From NCBI GenBank assembly GCA_000320545.1, contig ADNK01000096.1, positions 1 through 64,000 on the forward strand: DNA of 64,000 nucleotides. Reading direction: 5' to 3'. The notes beneath the pieces were generated by a model. The model ran no database searches, had not been told where the DNA came from, and saw only the letters and a list, made by a program, of their open reading frames with translations. A program made the position numbers and the translations under genes. This document shows, piece after piece, positions 45,592 to 58,000 of the stretch (positions within the stretch are counted from its first letter, which is position 1; the number at the start of each line of letters is the position of its first letter). Source of the stretch: Bigelowiella natans CCMP2755 (taxonomy: Eukaryota > Cercozoa > Chlorarachniophyceae).

Positions 45592-46970
45592 CAAGCATCT
45601 GCTCCAACCGCCAATTAGTGTGTGCATTCATCATCGTCATCACCATCACCATCACCATCATCATCATCATCATCCTAACAATGTGTGGTTGGGATAAAGG
45701 TGGTTTGACGAAGAGATCTCAAACGTGCAGCCGTCTCCCATATGGCCTGGGGCACAGGAGGTGCTCGAGCTCTCACACGCCAACTTCGACACGAGATCAT
45801 CCCCCCCCCCCACTGCTCTGCCTGCTGCTGGTTCTGCTAAAAGCGACGGCAGTAGAGGGAGGCTGAGACGGCGTGCGAGAAGGCTTTTACGGCATTCAAT
45901 GAAGGCAAGAGCTTTGAGGGAGGGGATGGAGCAAGGGGTGCCACTGCGATGTGGAAAGAAGTTTGACCCTGAAGATGAGAGTTATGAGGTAGTAGCAATA
46001 GTAGTTACTAGTAATAGTAGTAGCCAGTGGTAGTAGTAGTAGTAGAGGACTATGGTGTTCCTTATTCGAGCCTCTGCATTCTATGTACGTCCTCAGTTCT
46101 ATGGGTGTTGTTGTTTTGTACCACCGTATGGTGCTTCTTCATTCATTCTCTCGTGATGTGTTATTATAGGCGAAGGAGGAGGCAAGAACGGCGTACCTCA
46201 ATCGATGGAACCGAACGTTCGACGTTGATGTATGTAGTGTTTGTTGATTAGAGGGGGGGGGGCGGCTACAACGATATAAGAATAAGGAAGAATAAGAATA
46301 TGTGTAGAGTCGGGAAGAATAAGAGGGACGTGTATGCAAACAACTCGCTGATTATAAGCTATAAATAGGTATGTTTCATGTTCGTGTTTGTGTGTTGGTG
46401 TGCGCGAGTACATATCGCTTGCGCTTTTAAAGATGATTCTCCGCTACGTGTCTTGTTCTTCTAGGTGCCTCCCGGTGGATATGGATGGTGGATTCGAGGC
46501 AGCAAGTACACAAAGAGAGAAATGGAACGGTTGGCTCTTGCAGGCTTAGAGGCGAGCCGTCGTGTAGGAGGAAGCAACCTTGGGGTAACAGTAGCGTGTG
46601 TTTGTGTATGTGTGTGTGTTTGTGTGTGTGTTTGTGTATTCTTGTGTGAAAAGATGATCTCTTCTCCAAATCCATGATTTCTTGTAGACGTAAAAGGCAC
46701 AACAACAATCGCAATAACAATAATAGACTATCATACCGCTACCACCATTCGCAGGCTATCCTTGATGGAATCGAAAGGTCTAAGCAAGAGCAGACCAAAG
46801 AAAGCATGCAAACCGTACACGGGCGCCCGAGAATCAGAGATCAGCGCAGACGATGGGTGCATCCACCGAATGGACGACCCCGGTGGGTTGGGACAGATTT
46901 GTTGCAAGCTCAGGCTAAGAACCTCCAGTTCAAGGAGCTTCAAGAAGACTATGGCCGCATAAAAAGCTAA
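38421..46970 (+). CDS. Large protein with signal peptide and MSS51-like region
   Basis: About 28 exons close in phase (1,064 aa): 38421-38612, 38725-38898, 39032-39208, 39260-39504, 39582-39630, 39752-39779, 39847-39923, 40144-40219, 40392-40447, 40768-40896, 41011-41139, 41405-41449, 41718-41776, 42085-42151, 42521-42585, 42857-42974, 43447-43491, 43543-43611, 43879-44046, 44222-44320, 44546-44659, 44878-45019, 45222-45375, 45434-45466, 45700-45988, 46170-46229, 46465-46584, 46755-46970. Residues 9-33 are signal-peptide-like. The middle resembles the MSS51 C-terminal domain: FKAFPEVFLLRQ, SPALSFVTALSQL, VHLYLVGAGIKERDSFES, WEIEFIGPE and MPMCLLSYDMYE. MSS51 is a mitochondrial translation activator; a MYND finger is absent here. 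The last 400 residues are charged and unrecognised, with a CGCC pair. Function unknown. The donor after 44046 is a choice. Confidence 0.68.
38936..39006. repeat. (AT)n and (TG)n microsatellites in intron
   Basis: About 45 bp of AT repeats followed by about ten TG units, in the intron after 38898. Confidence 0.95.
40036..40065. repeat. (CA)n microsatellite in intron
   Basis: About 14 CA units between the exons ending 39923 and starting 40144. Confidence 0.95.
40448..40492. repeat. (GTA)n/(GTT)n microsatellite beginning at a splice donor
   Basis: The exon ending GGCCCG at 40447 is followed directly by GTAGTAGTAG; the donor is part of the triplet repeat. Unspliced it would read as poly-Val. 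Confidence 0.85.
40530..40576. repeat. (GAT)n microsatellite in intron
   Basis: About 14 GAT/GGT units within the intron 40448-40767. Confidence 0.9.
40943..40999. repeat. Compound (TC)n(TG)n microsatellite in intron
   Basis: About 17 TC units followed by 11 TG units, just before the acceptor at 41010. Confidence 0.95.
41213..41246. repeat. (TG)n microsatellite in intron
   Basis: About 16 TG units. Confidence 0.95.
41550..41577. repeat. (TC)n microsatellite in intron
   Basis: About 14 TC units ending in a CGCGCGC run. Confidence 0.95.
41889..41952. repeat. (AC)n and (AT)n microsatellites in intron
   Basis: About ten AC units, a short spacer, then about 17 AT units. Confidence 0.95.
42317..42353. 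repeat. (TGTA)n tetranucleotide repeat in intron
   Basis: About eight GTAT units. Confidence 0.9.
43035..43062. repeat. (GAT)n microsatellite in intron
   Basis: About nine GAT units. Confidence 0.9.
43153..43254. repeat. (GTA)n and (TTA)n microsatellites in intron
   Basis: About ten GTA units (43153-43186) and about eleven TTA units (43222-43254). Confidence 0.9.
44473..44517. repeat. (ATC)n microsatellite in intron
   Basis: About 14 ATC/ATT units before the exon at 44546. Confidence 0.9.
44698..44745. repeat. (GAT)n/(GCT-GAT)n microsatellite in intron
   Basis: About nine GAT units continuing into three GATGCT units. Confidence 0.9.
45498..45576. repeat. (AC)n and (AT)n microsatellites in intron
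   Basis: About 17 AC units followed by about 20 AT units. Confidence 0.95.
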
Positions 46971-47735
46971 GCTCGTCTTTCTATGCATGCCTCATGCCGC
47001 GCCACTGAGAGATTGAATAACATGCGCAACGTACGTAGACTGGATGATATTCACTGATATACATCAATCGCAAACACCGCAGCTAGGATGCATAGTCCGC
47101 TATGTACGCGCATTGTAATCTATGTAATAAGTATGAATGTGGACTGCGTGGTGCTCAAAATTGGGCTAAAATGTGAAAACATCTAGAGCATATATGGCTA
47201 GTTGCCCAAAGTGGGGTAGCAAAATTGAATAGCCTCATGATTTTATTATTGAGGCTATCAAGACTCTCGTTGCGCTGCCACTAAAAAATATGCTATGTAC
47301 ATCGGATGGGTCTCCGCCTATAAGGGTACGCTTTGCCGCAGCATATGCCGAAACATATGTGTGGATATGTGCATTACTTCGTAGCAGTCATGTCGCATGC
47401 AGAATAGCCTGTCCAATTTCTATCATCCATGTAGCTGGGACCTCAACCACATCCGTCTATGGCTGTACATACGAGACGTGAGTCTTTGTAATCTTCATTT
47501 TATATTTGCATGGGCATCATCAATACTTGGATAGTTGCTCTAGCTGCGCGTAGCCCTATTGATAGTCTGATTGGAAGATCTAGCAGCATTCTTAAAAAGA
47601 TCGTCGCACTTCACGACGCAATCGTTTGGATGTTTGACATCTTTGAAGGTTTCTCCCATGGCTGAAAAGGCGAAACGCTGACACATGACCTAATGAGCGA
47701 GGTAAAATCATTTATTTATTTGTATATTAATAAAG

Positions 47736-47769
<34 letters not shown>

Positions 47770-48405
47770 ATTTATGTGTGTATGTTTGTATTAGTTTATT
47801 TGCGCAGATGTAGTCATTTGTTTGTTCATGCTAATGAGACCTTGCATTCTTCGGATGATTTCGGCTCGCTAGTTGTAACTTTCACCTAGCAGGTTGTTAG
47901 TTGCCGATTAAAATTTGGTAGATGAATTATTGTCCGTAAATCAAGACCTGTCCTAAGTTCTCTGAAACGAGTTTTTCGTCGGCTCGGTAAGCAAATGACG
48001 CTGAAATTTAATTAAAACGGCAGAGAAGATCATGCAGCGTCCAATCTCCAGGGACGTTTTGGATCAATGCTCATCATCGAAATTTCTACGTCCTCTTTCT
48101 GCATCATCCTACTCATTTTGTGTTTGCAATATCGTTTTCATTACTACTTGGTCGACCTACTATTACTTTACTACTACTACTATTACTACTACTATTACTA
48201 CTATCACTACTTACTACGACTACTCCTACTACCAAGCGCCAAGCAACAGAGAGCGAGGATGACCGACGCCCATCGCATCCTGATTCAAAATTTCAAACAA
48301 ATAGCTCTTAGATATTCATAGCGAAAACGTCCTGTGTTTCAATCCTAATCTGAGGAAATGAAGCCGTTTTTAGGTTAAATTGAATGATCATGTCGCATTC
48401 TAAGA
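46971..48405. other. Intergenic region
   Basis: About 1.4 kb with a (TG)n run at 47737-47768. An open segment near 48032-48260 (ATG at 48032) could belong to a 5' exon of the downstream giant gene, but I found no consistent splice path from it. Confidence 0.4.
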
Positions 48406-51400
48406 ATGCTGGGGATTTTGCTGTTGAAAGAGCACACTTTTGGTGCTTTCTTCTTCCTCTGCCAATTTCCGACACGAGAACTCCTTGTTCTTAAGTTGGA
48501 GGGAGCAGAACGTGGGATTAATCCTTGGGGACCGTCATCAACAAGGCGTTGTCGCAATGTTGAAATAACCGATGACTTTTTGAATTACTTGGATTCCATC
48601 ACACGAGTTCGGTCTGAATATCTGGTAGCTTCCATCACAATCCAGCCAAGGGTGGAAGGACACGAATCACGTACAAATTCTACTCTACCAAGTCCCTGTT
48701 TCTTGTTAAAGGCATGGACCCGGCTCCTTTACACACTAGATCTAACGGGAAAGGAATCTGGTGAAGAAGAAGTGAACACCTCATTTCCTATTTGCTCAAT
48801 ACAGCTTTTCTGGAGAGTAGATGGAATCTTCAGCAGCAGCTCCAAAGGTTGAGGTTGATTGTTATGAGAATCAAAGATTCTGGCCAGCGGTGGGATGGTC
48901 AGGTTCCATGTTGCCGACGGATAGGTATCGCAAATTCGAAAAATTTCTGGCGGGAAAAATGAACAAACTAATTGTATTGAAGGTACTCATGGAGCAACAG
49001 AGATGGCAAGAAACAATTGAGGAAATCGGACTTTCCCCTTCCAAATGGTATACAAATCCATATAGTTCTGATAGATCAAAATCTTAGTCTCGGCCTATCA
49101 GGTTGGTGCTGGAAAATTGATAATAGCACGGACGAGGAAGGTTGGAAAATAGTAGCGAATAAGGTATTCAACTACAGTACACCAAACAAAATAGATGCTG
49201 ATACCTGCTTTTACATTAGTCAACCGATAAAAATGGATGGTCCTATGCGTTCGACTTTGGAAGTACGTTTCACCCGAGAGCTAGAGGTATGCCTCCCCAT
49301 CGTCAATGCTTTTCGATTTGTAACAGCTCATCATCCATCCTTACGTTGCTAGGATGTTTCGTTCGCACACGCAAATGGCTGCGAGTCCGCACCCTCGGTG
49401 TGTCAACAAAGACTTCCGCACTCTCGGTACAGGTCGTTGGCCAAGCATTACTTCGATCTTTTAAGGTATAATAATACTAATCGGGTTTTGTGTGACGAAC
49501 CGCAAAAGAATAAAATGAATAATTTTATGTCAGACGAGGACATTAACAACCGGCGGAATTTTCTCCAGAAAGACTCATAAACGATGCTTTCTAGCTTCAG
49601 AGGCTATTTCTTGGATGTTAGGTTATATTCACGCATTTGTTTCATGCCTGGCTAAATTCTGAAGATGCATTGTTCCAACACAGCGGAAAAGTACGCGAAC
49701 GATGAGAAAGAAGCATGTGAAACTGGGCAACAACTTGTCTTAAATCAGCTGTTTCGCCCGGTGAATCATAATCGACGGTTCCATAATAATAAAAATATGT
49801 TCCAGATTATGGACGTAACACCCTCTTCAGCCAGCTTCTATTTGATGACGTATGTGCTGCTCAACTATTACCTGTTGTTTCAAAAAGAGTCAGTCCCAGG
49901 ATTCGCTCAGATTATTTATTAAAATTGATGAATAAGCCTGTTGTTTCGGTCTGTCTTCCTTTTTAAAGAGCTCATCGAATACATAGGAGATATTTGAATA
50001 GCATTTCTTTCTCTGCTACCAATTGCCACTTGCCCATGATACATACACGAACCCCAAATCTGGTGTTTTAGGGCCAAGGATGCTTTGCTCAGGCTGATAC
50101 AGCACAGTGGCAGCAGCAGCAGCAGCAGCAGCAGTAACGATGAGTCCGTAGTAGTACAAATACCGGATGACTTTCTCAAGTGCCTACTAGAAGGTGTCTC
50201 AAAATTCATTGTCGAGAGCCAAGCTGCTGTCCTACCGCTTTATTACATTGTGGAGCCTATCGAGCCTCTCGTATCCCTGTAAGTGCGCCATCATCGAATT
50301 CTCGAAGAAGTAACAGCACAATCTGAGAGATGGTGTTGATTTTCTTAATCAGGCACTCGTACACCCAAGAAATAGTCAGAGTACTCCAGGAGTATGTATT
50401 CAAGGAAGGAGGAGAGTCAAAGTTAGCCCCCGAAGTGAAAGGAAGGTTGGTGGACCACGCCTGTAACTTATTCGGGGGGTTGGCTCTGGGATCAACGCCG
50501 CGAAACGTTTATGGGATCTCCATTGCATTACTCATGCTGCCAGAGATATTGAGCCTCCGCGTGTGTGCAATCAAGATACGATCTCAATCCGAAAATGAGG
50601 GGAGTAGCGCAAATACTGATCTCTCCCCTCAAGAAAGGGACAGAATAGACAAGATATTGCGAGGGACTCAAGGGGTACTAGAACTAAACGCGGTGACTGC
50701 GTGCTGCGTAGGCCCGCAAATCGATGCAGAGAACATAGAGATGCCCTGGCTGTCCACAGCTCTGCTCAAAGGCGGTATCGAGTACGAAGAACAACCTAGT
50801 AGTAGTAGTGGTAGTAGTAGTAGTAGTAGTAGAAGAAGAAGACCGACGGCGTCCTACCCGCCACACAATGCGAAGAAAACCTACGCACAGCTTGTTGAGT
50901 TGGTGGGCTCTCTAAACATCCAAGGACTTCGGAGACTGCGGAGAGACGCGCAGACAGAACGCAGCAAAGCGGCCAAAGAAAGAGAGCGTAAAGTAATTGG
51001 CGCCATTCTCTCCAGCGATGCAAAGACGGGTATCATCCAGCGCATTCAACGAACATCGAGGAGATTCACAGTAATGAAGGCTCACGGGGGGGCTGAGGCC
51101 TTGAACTCTATTAAAAGGGTTTTTGCGGCTGCCATTAAGCACTCTGGGGTGATAATCTCCTTGGGCGAGGAGATCACTACGGCGACCGAGGAGGAGGAGG
51201 AGAAGAAGAAGAAGAAGAAGAAGGCATCGAAAGACCTGGTGGAGATCTGGCGATTGGTGATGCAACCAATCACAGCCATAGCCAAATCGCTCAAGGATGG
51301 GGAAGAAACTGCAGTGGGGCAGTACTCCGATATCGAGAGCTTCTTTGAGCTAGTTATAGAGCGGGCTGATTTTCTCCTTAAGAATGTCGCTTCGTTCACA

Positions 51401-54400
51401 ACTACTGATGCGAAAGATGCAACAGTAACTATCGATGCCGCTTTTGCGAATACCCGATCTGTAACGGAATTTTGTACCAAATGCATCACTGAGATGCAAG
51501 AGTTCCAGAGGCTACCCAAAAGACTCGAGATTGAGAAAGTGAAGGGGTTATGCAGGCTTGCGGGAATATCGGCTGCGAAAGTCTCGATTAAGACCGAACT
51601 AACATACCTTGCGCGAGCTGAAGGAAATTCGAGACAAAAAAAATCCGAAACCATTCTCAAGCTGGCAACAATGCTGGTAGTATTGATACAGGCACGTTAT
51701 TATGTAGTCGAATAGTGAGCCTGCTGTCGGCTTTACCAGTCTGATCTATGAGTGTACGAGGACAACAATTATCATCAGTTTTCTCTTCTACATTTGTCTC
51801 GTTCGAACGATGTGGTCTGGACGATAATACCCTAATTAAAATCTATTTGTTTGTAATAAATCAGAACAAGTGTCTTCAAGAAGCCAAAGGAGCAGGCCCA
51901 GGAGGAGGAGGAGGAGGAGGAGGAGGAGGAGGAGTCTCTCAAGCAAAGGACTTGCTCCTTGGGTTGGAGTGCCCTGGATATCTTCTTGAGCAACGTATCA
52001 TCGCAACGTATCTTTGCACGTTGAGCACTCTGATGACAGCGGTTGGCACCTACAGATTTCGACAGGGAAATGTTCCCTTGCAAGTCCTGAAAGCCGCAAA
52101 TCTAGTGTTCAAAAAACAGTTTATCCCGCATATTCTCTCCTCAAATCTCCTGGATTTCCTTGTCCGGTACCTGCCGTTAGGGTTCTTGTGTTCTGGTAGC
52201 TCGGAGGAGGAGGAGGAGAAGGAGGATTCTCAACCAGTGACCAAATACCCAGATCAAGCCCCAAAAGCAGTGACTCTGGCCTGGAGCAGTTTTCAATCTA
52301 TATTTAAAGTCGCTGTAACCTCCTCCTCCTCCGCCTCCCCCACCACTTCCTCCTCCTCCGCGGTGCTACATCACAACAACTGTGACAGCAGCCCTCTGTT
52401 ATCTGGAGAGGCCGTCAAACTCCAGACGGCTTTACTTGGAGCTATAGCGAAGTACCTCAAGTCCCTCATCGATAGCGCAGGGTTCTCGAAGCTTGGAGCA
52501 GCAGCAGCATCTGACACAAAAGAAGCGAATGGAGAAGAAACCAGTGGCAGAATAGACGATGATGATGATGATGATGATGTAAGATGGAACCTTCCGGCAT
52601 CCCTTTGCACTATTGTTAATGCACGGAATTTATGGCTGATGCGAGCAGCCAGTGGTGGTGGTTCGCCTGCAAAAGGTGATGACGACATGATCTACCGGTC
52701 AAAACCCGGCTTGGGGGAGATCCTGTGTGCTGTGAGCCAGATGCTGCATCTCCTTCTGGAACATATACATCTTGATGGCGTGCTCAAAGAACTGGGGACT
52801 CATAAGTGGCTCTTGCTCATGTTGCGGCTCCTTCGGATACCACCACGTTACTTATCTGGCCCGTCGTCGTCGTCGTCGTCGTCCTCGAAATCCCTGTGTT
52901 ACCCCGATATTGTCAAGGCTGTATTTCCTTTTCAGTTGTGCCAGGTTCTTGTGATCAAGATCCTCCAAACGGTCCTACCCCGTACCCTTAGCAGAAAGCT
53001 TCCTGATGCAGTAGCCAGGGAGAGTCTCAACTACCTCAAGGCGAGATTGGGCCTATTCACATCGCCTCCTTTTGACACGCCCCCGAAATCCTCCTCCTCG
53101 CCGCAAGCATACACCTCGCTTCTCAGCATAGAGCGCGACAACGGTATCGATTCTCTGTGCAAGAGCGTTGAAAGCGCCTATGGTGGGTTGGTTAGCAGAG
53201 AGCAGTGCTTGCATCTTATTGGGGAAATACTGGCCAGTGGCAACGGCGCTGCAAGTGTGACTTCCGAAGCGGTATCACTCTTTAGGAGCATTGGGACGCC
53301 GATCTCCGTTGAAGTGTCGATTGATGGTGTATCATACGGCGCACTTCGCGGCTACTCCGACACCATCGCAGATTTCAAAAGCTTCAAATCAAGCCTCGGG
53401 GCTCATTTGGAGGAGAGCAGCCTTGATATTGCCACCCTCGATGTTAAGAACGGGGACGATCCAGCCGCATGGCCGTGGGCGAATCCCTCGATACAGACCA
53501 TTCCAAGCAAAAGCCTAGCTTTGCGGACAATTGAGAGTACATCGAAATCCTCTCTATTCTATGGTGACAGGGAGGGATCGATGGAAGGTAATCGAGCGGA
53601 TGGCGATGATGTCAAAGAATCTTCGGAAATAATCGGAGAAGCAGTAGTAGCGAGCAGACAGAGTGACAAATCAGAAACCAAAGGAGCCACCAGCACCTGG
53701 TGCTCTCTTTTAAATGATATGATCTGCTCGGATTTAGAGAACCTATCAACCCCCAACGACCGGGGAGGCAACGGCCTATTGGACGCCATATTCCGCCTTG
53801 AAAAGGAAGAAAGCCGTGAGACGAAGCAAAAGCTGGCCAAGAAAATGATCGAGGTTTCGGGTTCCCTCGCTATCCTGGCGGGGTGCTGGCTGCCGGGAGC
53901 TGATGGGACTCGAGTACAAGTAAAACTGCCAAGCGGAGTAGAGTTTGGGATTGTGCACGCAGTGCGCACAGGAGGGGGCATCGCGATGAAGCTCGGCACC
54001 GACTATTTGTCCGATACGAAGTACGACGTGAAGCTCGACTCTGGGTCGTTCGCGCTCAATGTGTCTCTCGATCAGATTGCGCCTGCATCCAGCACCCCTC
54101 TACACGTCAAGACGCTCAGGCAGGCTCCGATCTTGAATGCGATGTGGAAAGCGGCGACAAGCAGGATTGTTGCAGGAGAAGAAGAAGAAGAAGAAGAAGA
54201 CGATTCATTGGAGACCTCTGCGAAAACCACTACGATGACTACTCAGCATGATCTCCACTTGCTTCATCGCGTGGCCCTGGGTCGCCGTGCACTGAGCGTA
54301 ATCCAGATGTTCCTGAAGCTGGAGGATGGCACCAACTTCTTCATAGATAAGGATTTCTTCGGGACCATGACTACGCTTGCTTTCGACTCCGACTGCAACT

Positions 54401-54970
54401 CAAGTCTGAGCGACATTCTCTTCAAAATCCATCTCGCGCGCACGACGGTGAAAGGGGTGTACAAGATGCACGAGGTACAGACAACAGCTCCATTGACTAC
54501 AGATGGGGGGGGGAAGTCGGAGAAGAAAAGGAGCTTCGAAAACCGGGCCAACCCAATTCCAGTAGCCAGGCCCGTCAGCATTCCGATCGCCACTCCTCTC
54601 GAGGCAAAGAAGGAGGAGACGAAGACCGACTGGGCTTGCGAGGTCTGCACGTTCATTCAGCCTTATTCAAACAAGTCGTGCTCGATGTGCGGTGCAAAGA
54701 GGTCCGAGAGATCCCAGGCAGTTGTTTCACCGCCCTCTGAGCAGCAATGGAAGGTAGCTTGTACCGTGTGCACCTTCATCAACGACCTTAGGGCAATGAA
54801 GTCTATAGTCAAGCCAAGATGTCAAGTCTGCGGCAGCTTTCTCGCTCTCCCTACCACAATAAATACCTCTTCCTCAAAGGTAAATATTTAATATCGAGAC
54901 TTAAATATTGTTTGCCTACTTCCATGTTCGTTCAAAAAGTAGTGATAATTCACCTAACGCGTTGGTTTCT

Positions 54971-55017
<47 letters not shown>

Positions 55018-58000
55018 CGCTCGCTCGCAGGCCACGGTGGTCGCAAAAGCGAAAGCTCCTCCGACTGAAGTGACCATGATCCCCGATGACATGGGAAAGG
55101 ACGAGAGTTTCCTGTTTGAGCTCATTGGGTTTCCTAGCAGCTGGGGGGAACAGGCTTTGACTGAAAGCGGGGGTGACCCCTTGGAAGCTACTGCATGGCT
55201 ATTGGCTAACAAAGACCGTCTGGTGGAGAGGGATTTCAGACGCTGGAAATCGTTTTCTGATGGGAAAAGCCCTCGCAGCACCAGGCTGCCGCGACATATG
55301 CGGGAGATGACCACAACGTCGAAGGAGGCCAGCGCGCCCAAGACAAACCCCTGCTTCAGAGTGCTCAACAATACATGGTTGTGGGTAGATAGAGTAGAAT
55401 AGACTGCTGATTGCATTTATTTAGTATTTTGAGCAAAAGAGAGACATTTATGCGAGGAGGACTTTAGCCGCTAACTTCTGCTGCTGTGTGTTTCGAAACT
55501 ACTATTCTCAGGGAACCTATGGAGGTAATGGACGACACTGAGTTGGATCAGAAGCACAGTGCGGTCCCCGATGCTTCGGACTCTGAATCGAAGGATGATG
55601 ATGGCAAGAATAGCTCAAATATTGTCACGGAGAACTTCCTATCGGCAGAGCAGATCTCCTCTCTCAAAGCTTTTGGAGCTGAGATTGTGCGGGGTTCAAG
55701 CAAGTACTTGGTCGGTAAGTGGCTTGCCCTTGAACAGAACCTGCGGTCGCTATACGCACGGCAATGCATGATTCAGTTCCTGGTAAATCTCCCCAAGCGT
55801 GACCCAGCCCTGCTGACAAAGCTGAAGAATCAAGGAGGATTCACCAAGTTTCTCAGGATATACCTCGACGCTTCCAAACCTAGGCTGGGAAGCAAGGTTG
55901 AGATATTCGGCCTCAAGAGGGCTCCTGAATTCAACGGCGTCCAGGGAGTAATCGCGGCGCCGTTTAGCAACGGAAGACACCCGGTGCGAATAGCGAACAG
56001 ACGCCGCCCCATAAACATCAAGCCCATCAACATCTTGCTGATTGGAGGCTTCAACAAAGATCCTGTGTTCGCGTCCGGGGCCCTGCTAAACTCCTTTGTG
56101 GAGGTGCTGACGGAAGAGTGCCAAAAGGTCAAGTCTCAGGTCGATCAAAGCTCGGCGATGATCACCGAGAAAAGGTTCAAAGAACTAGCCCCAATCAGTA
56201 TGCAGCTGAATTCGCTCTTGCTGGATGAAATTCTCAAGATATACCGCATATTGTACAAAAGCGGGGACGGCACGACGAAAGCCCTGTATTCGAAACAACT
56301 GTTTCTGATTCGCTGGGTGATTGAGATATTCACCGAGGTCAAGAACCGCACTTTCTCCAGCAGCGGCGGGACAAAAAGGGCGGGGGGCTTGAACGAGTAC
56401 TTTGGCCGCATATTCTCATCGCATTTGGTCGATGGAATCGTGGGGCTGATCATATCTTCAACGGACCAGGCGAGGACGGACTTGATGCAGCTGCTTGCAT
56501 CCATCAACCACACCATGAAAAAGGTGCTCCGACTCACGTTGTCCAAGGGAAAGAGGGACCTCCTGGCACGGTTCATGTTCGACACGCACAAGACGCAAGA
56601 CCGCACTGGCGGGAACGGGTGCTTCTCTCCCTTCTTCCAGGCGCTCGTTGAGCTCAATGTCTCCGTCCACTACATGCAAAAGGTTTCTGAGCGCACGGTG
56701 TACACCGGCGAGAGCGCCTGGCTGCATCACGTGCTCCAGGTCGCCGAATGCATGATGAACGAGGGCAGGGTCACCGATGACATCCAGCTCAACGTCTGCA
56801 ACCGGATTGGGAGAATAGACGACCTGACCGAGTTCCTTAGAATAAACAACAGAGTCTTTACGCGCGAATGCGATGAGGAGCTGGTGGATTTGGTCAATCG
56901 GATCTTCATAAAGAAGGGCCTTCAGCCTACCGTTTCCGACCTGAAAATTGGGACTCACGAGATGGTGCAGTTTCCCAACTTACAGGCCAGAAATATAAGG
57001 CAGAAGGAGATGACTTACCGCTTTCATGTTCTCACGACCCTCAATCAGAGAATCCACACGGCTATCCCCCTCATCAACCTGTCCGTTCCACCTGGAAAGT
57101 CAAGCCTAGCAGATGGAATACGGTCTATTCGCAGTATTATGTTCTGGTCTACGAAAGAAAGACTGTGGACTACTGCCCTCAAGGAGACACGATGCCGGAA
57201 GCAAGAGGTGAAGGTCACCATCGACAAGATCAAAGCGCTCAAGTGCAAGCAGCAAAAGAATGTGGACTTCTACTCGGAAACCGTGTTCGGGCAAGTGATG
57301 AGCGAGCTCAAGCACGCCAGCCCGAGGGTGTTCCGCATCGGAAGGAACGAGAGGGCTTTCCAAGTTGTGGAGGTCGGGTTCAATAGCCAGGACATAGGGG
57401 GGCCCTACCGCGACACCATCGAATCAATAACGAGGGAGTTGGAGTCTCCTGTCCTGCCCCTATTTGCCCCGTGCATGAACAAGATCATCCAAACTGGCCG
57501 AAACCGCGACGTGTTCGTGCCCAGTGCCTTGGTAGGCAGATCGTCGTGGCAGCGCAACCGTATGCTCGAGATGTACGAGTTTGTGGGGAAGCTGATGGGG
57601 CTTGCGATTCGGACCCTCAACTACCACAGCTTTCATTTCTCCGGGGTGGTTTGGAAGCCCCTAGTCTACGACCAGGTGACGGTATCTGACGTCACCTCAA
57701 TTGATGCTCTCGCCTTCAAGAATAGCGAGAACATACTCAACGCAGAGCGGAAGAATGCCTCAGCGGATACCTTCAACAAAGCGATGGCAAACCTACGCTT
57801 CACAGTGAAGCTTCGCGACGGTAACATAGTAGAACTCGTGCCCGGCGGCAGTAAGATCAAAGTGAATTGGGACAATCGTAAGAGATACTGCCGCCTGCTG
57901 ACAGAATACAAACTCAACGAGTACAAAGTCCAATGCGATGCGATCAGGAGAGGGCTCGCGACCGTGGTTCCATACCAAATCCTATCGCTTTTCACTTGGA

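Noticed and set aside
48032-48260. ATG-led segment as first exon of the HECT gene
   Set aside because: The frame is interrupted by a TAC/CTA microsatellite and no donor before its stop gives the right phase for the exon at 48406.
49665-49922. Stop at 49922 as end of a separate DysF gene
   Set aside because: A strong donor (GTATGT at 49850) with matching phase into the next exon is a better reading, though not proven.
53559-53999. Minus-strand frame of 146 codons
   Set aside because: Lies wholly inside the long HECT-gene exon; antisense shadow. The same holds for the minus frames at 51082, 56145, 56458 and 57666.
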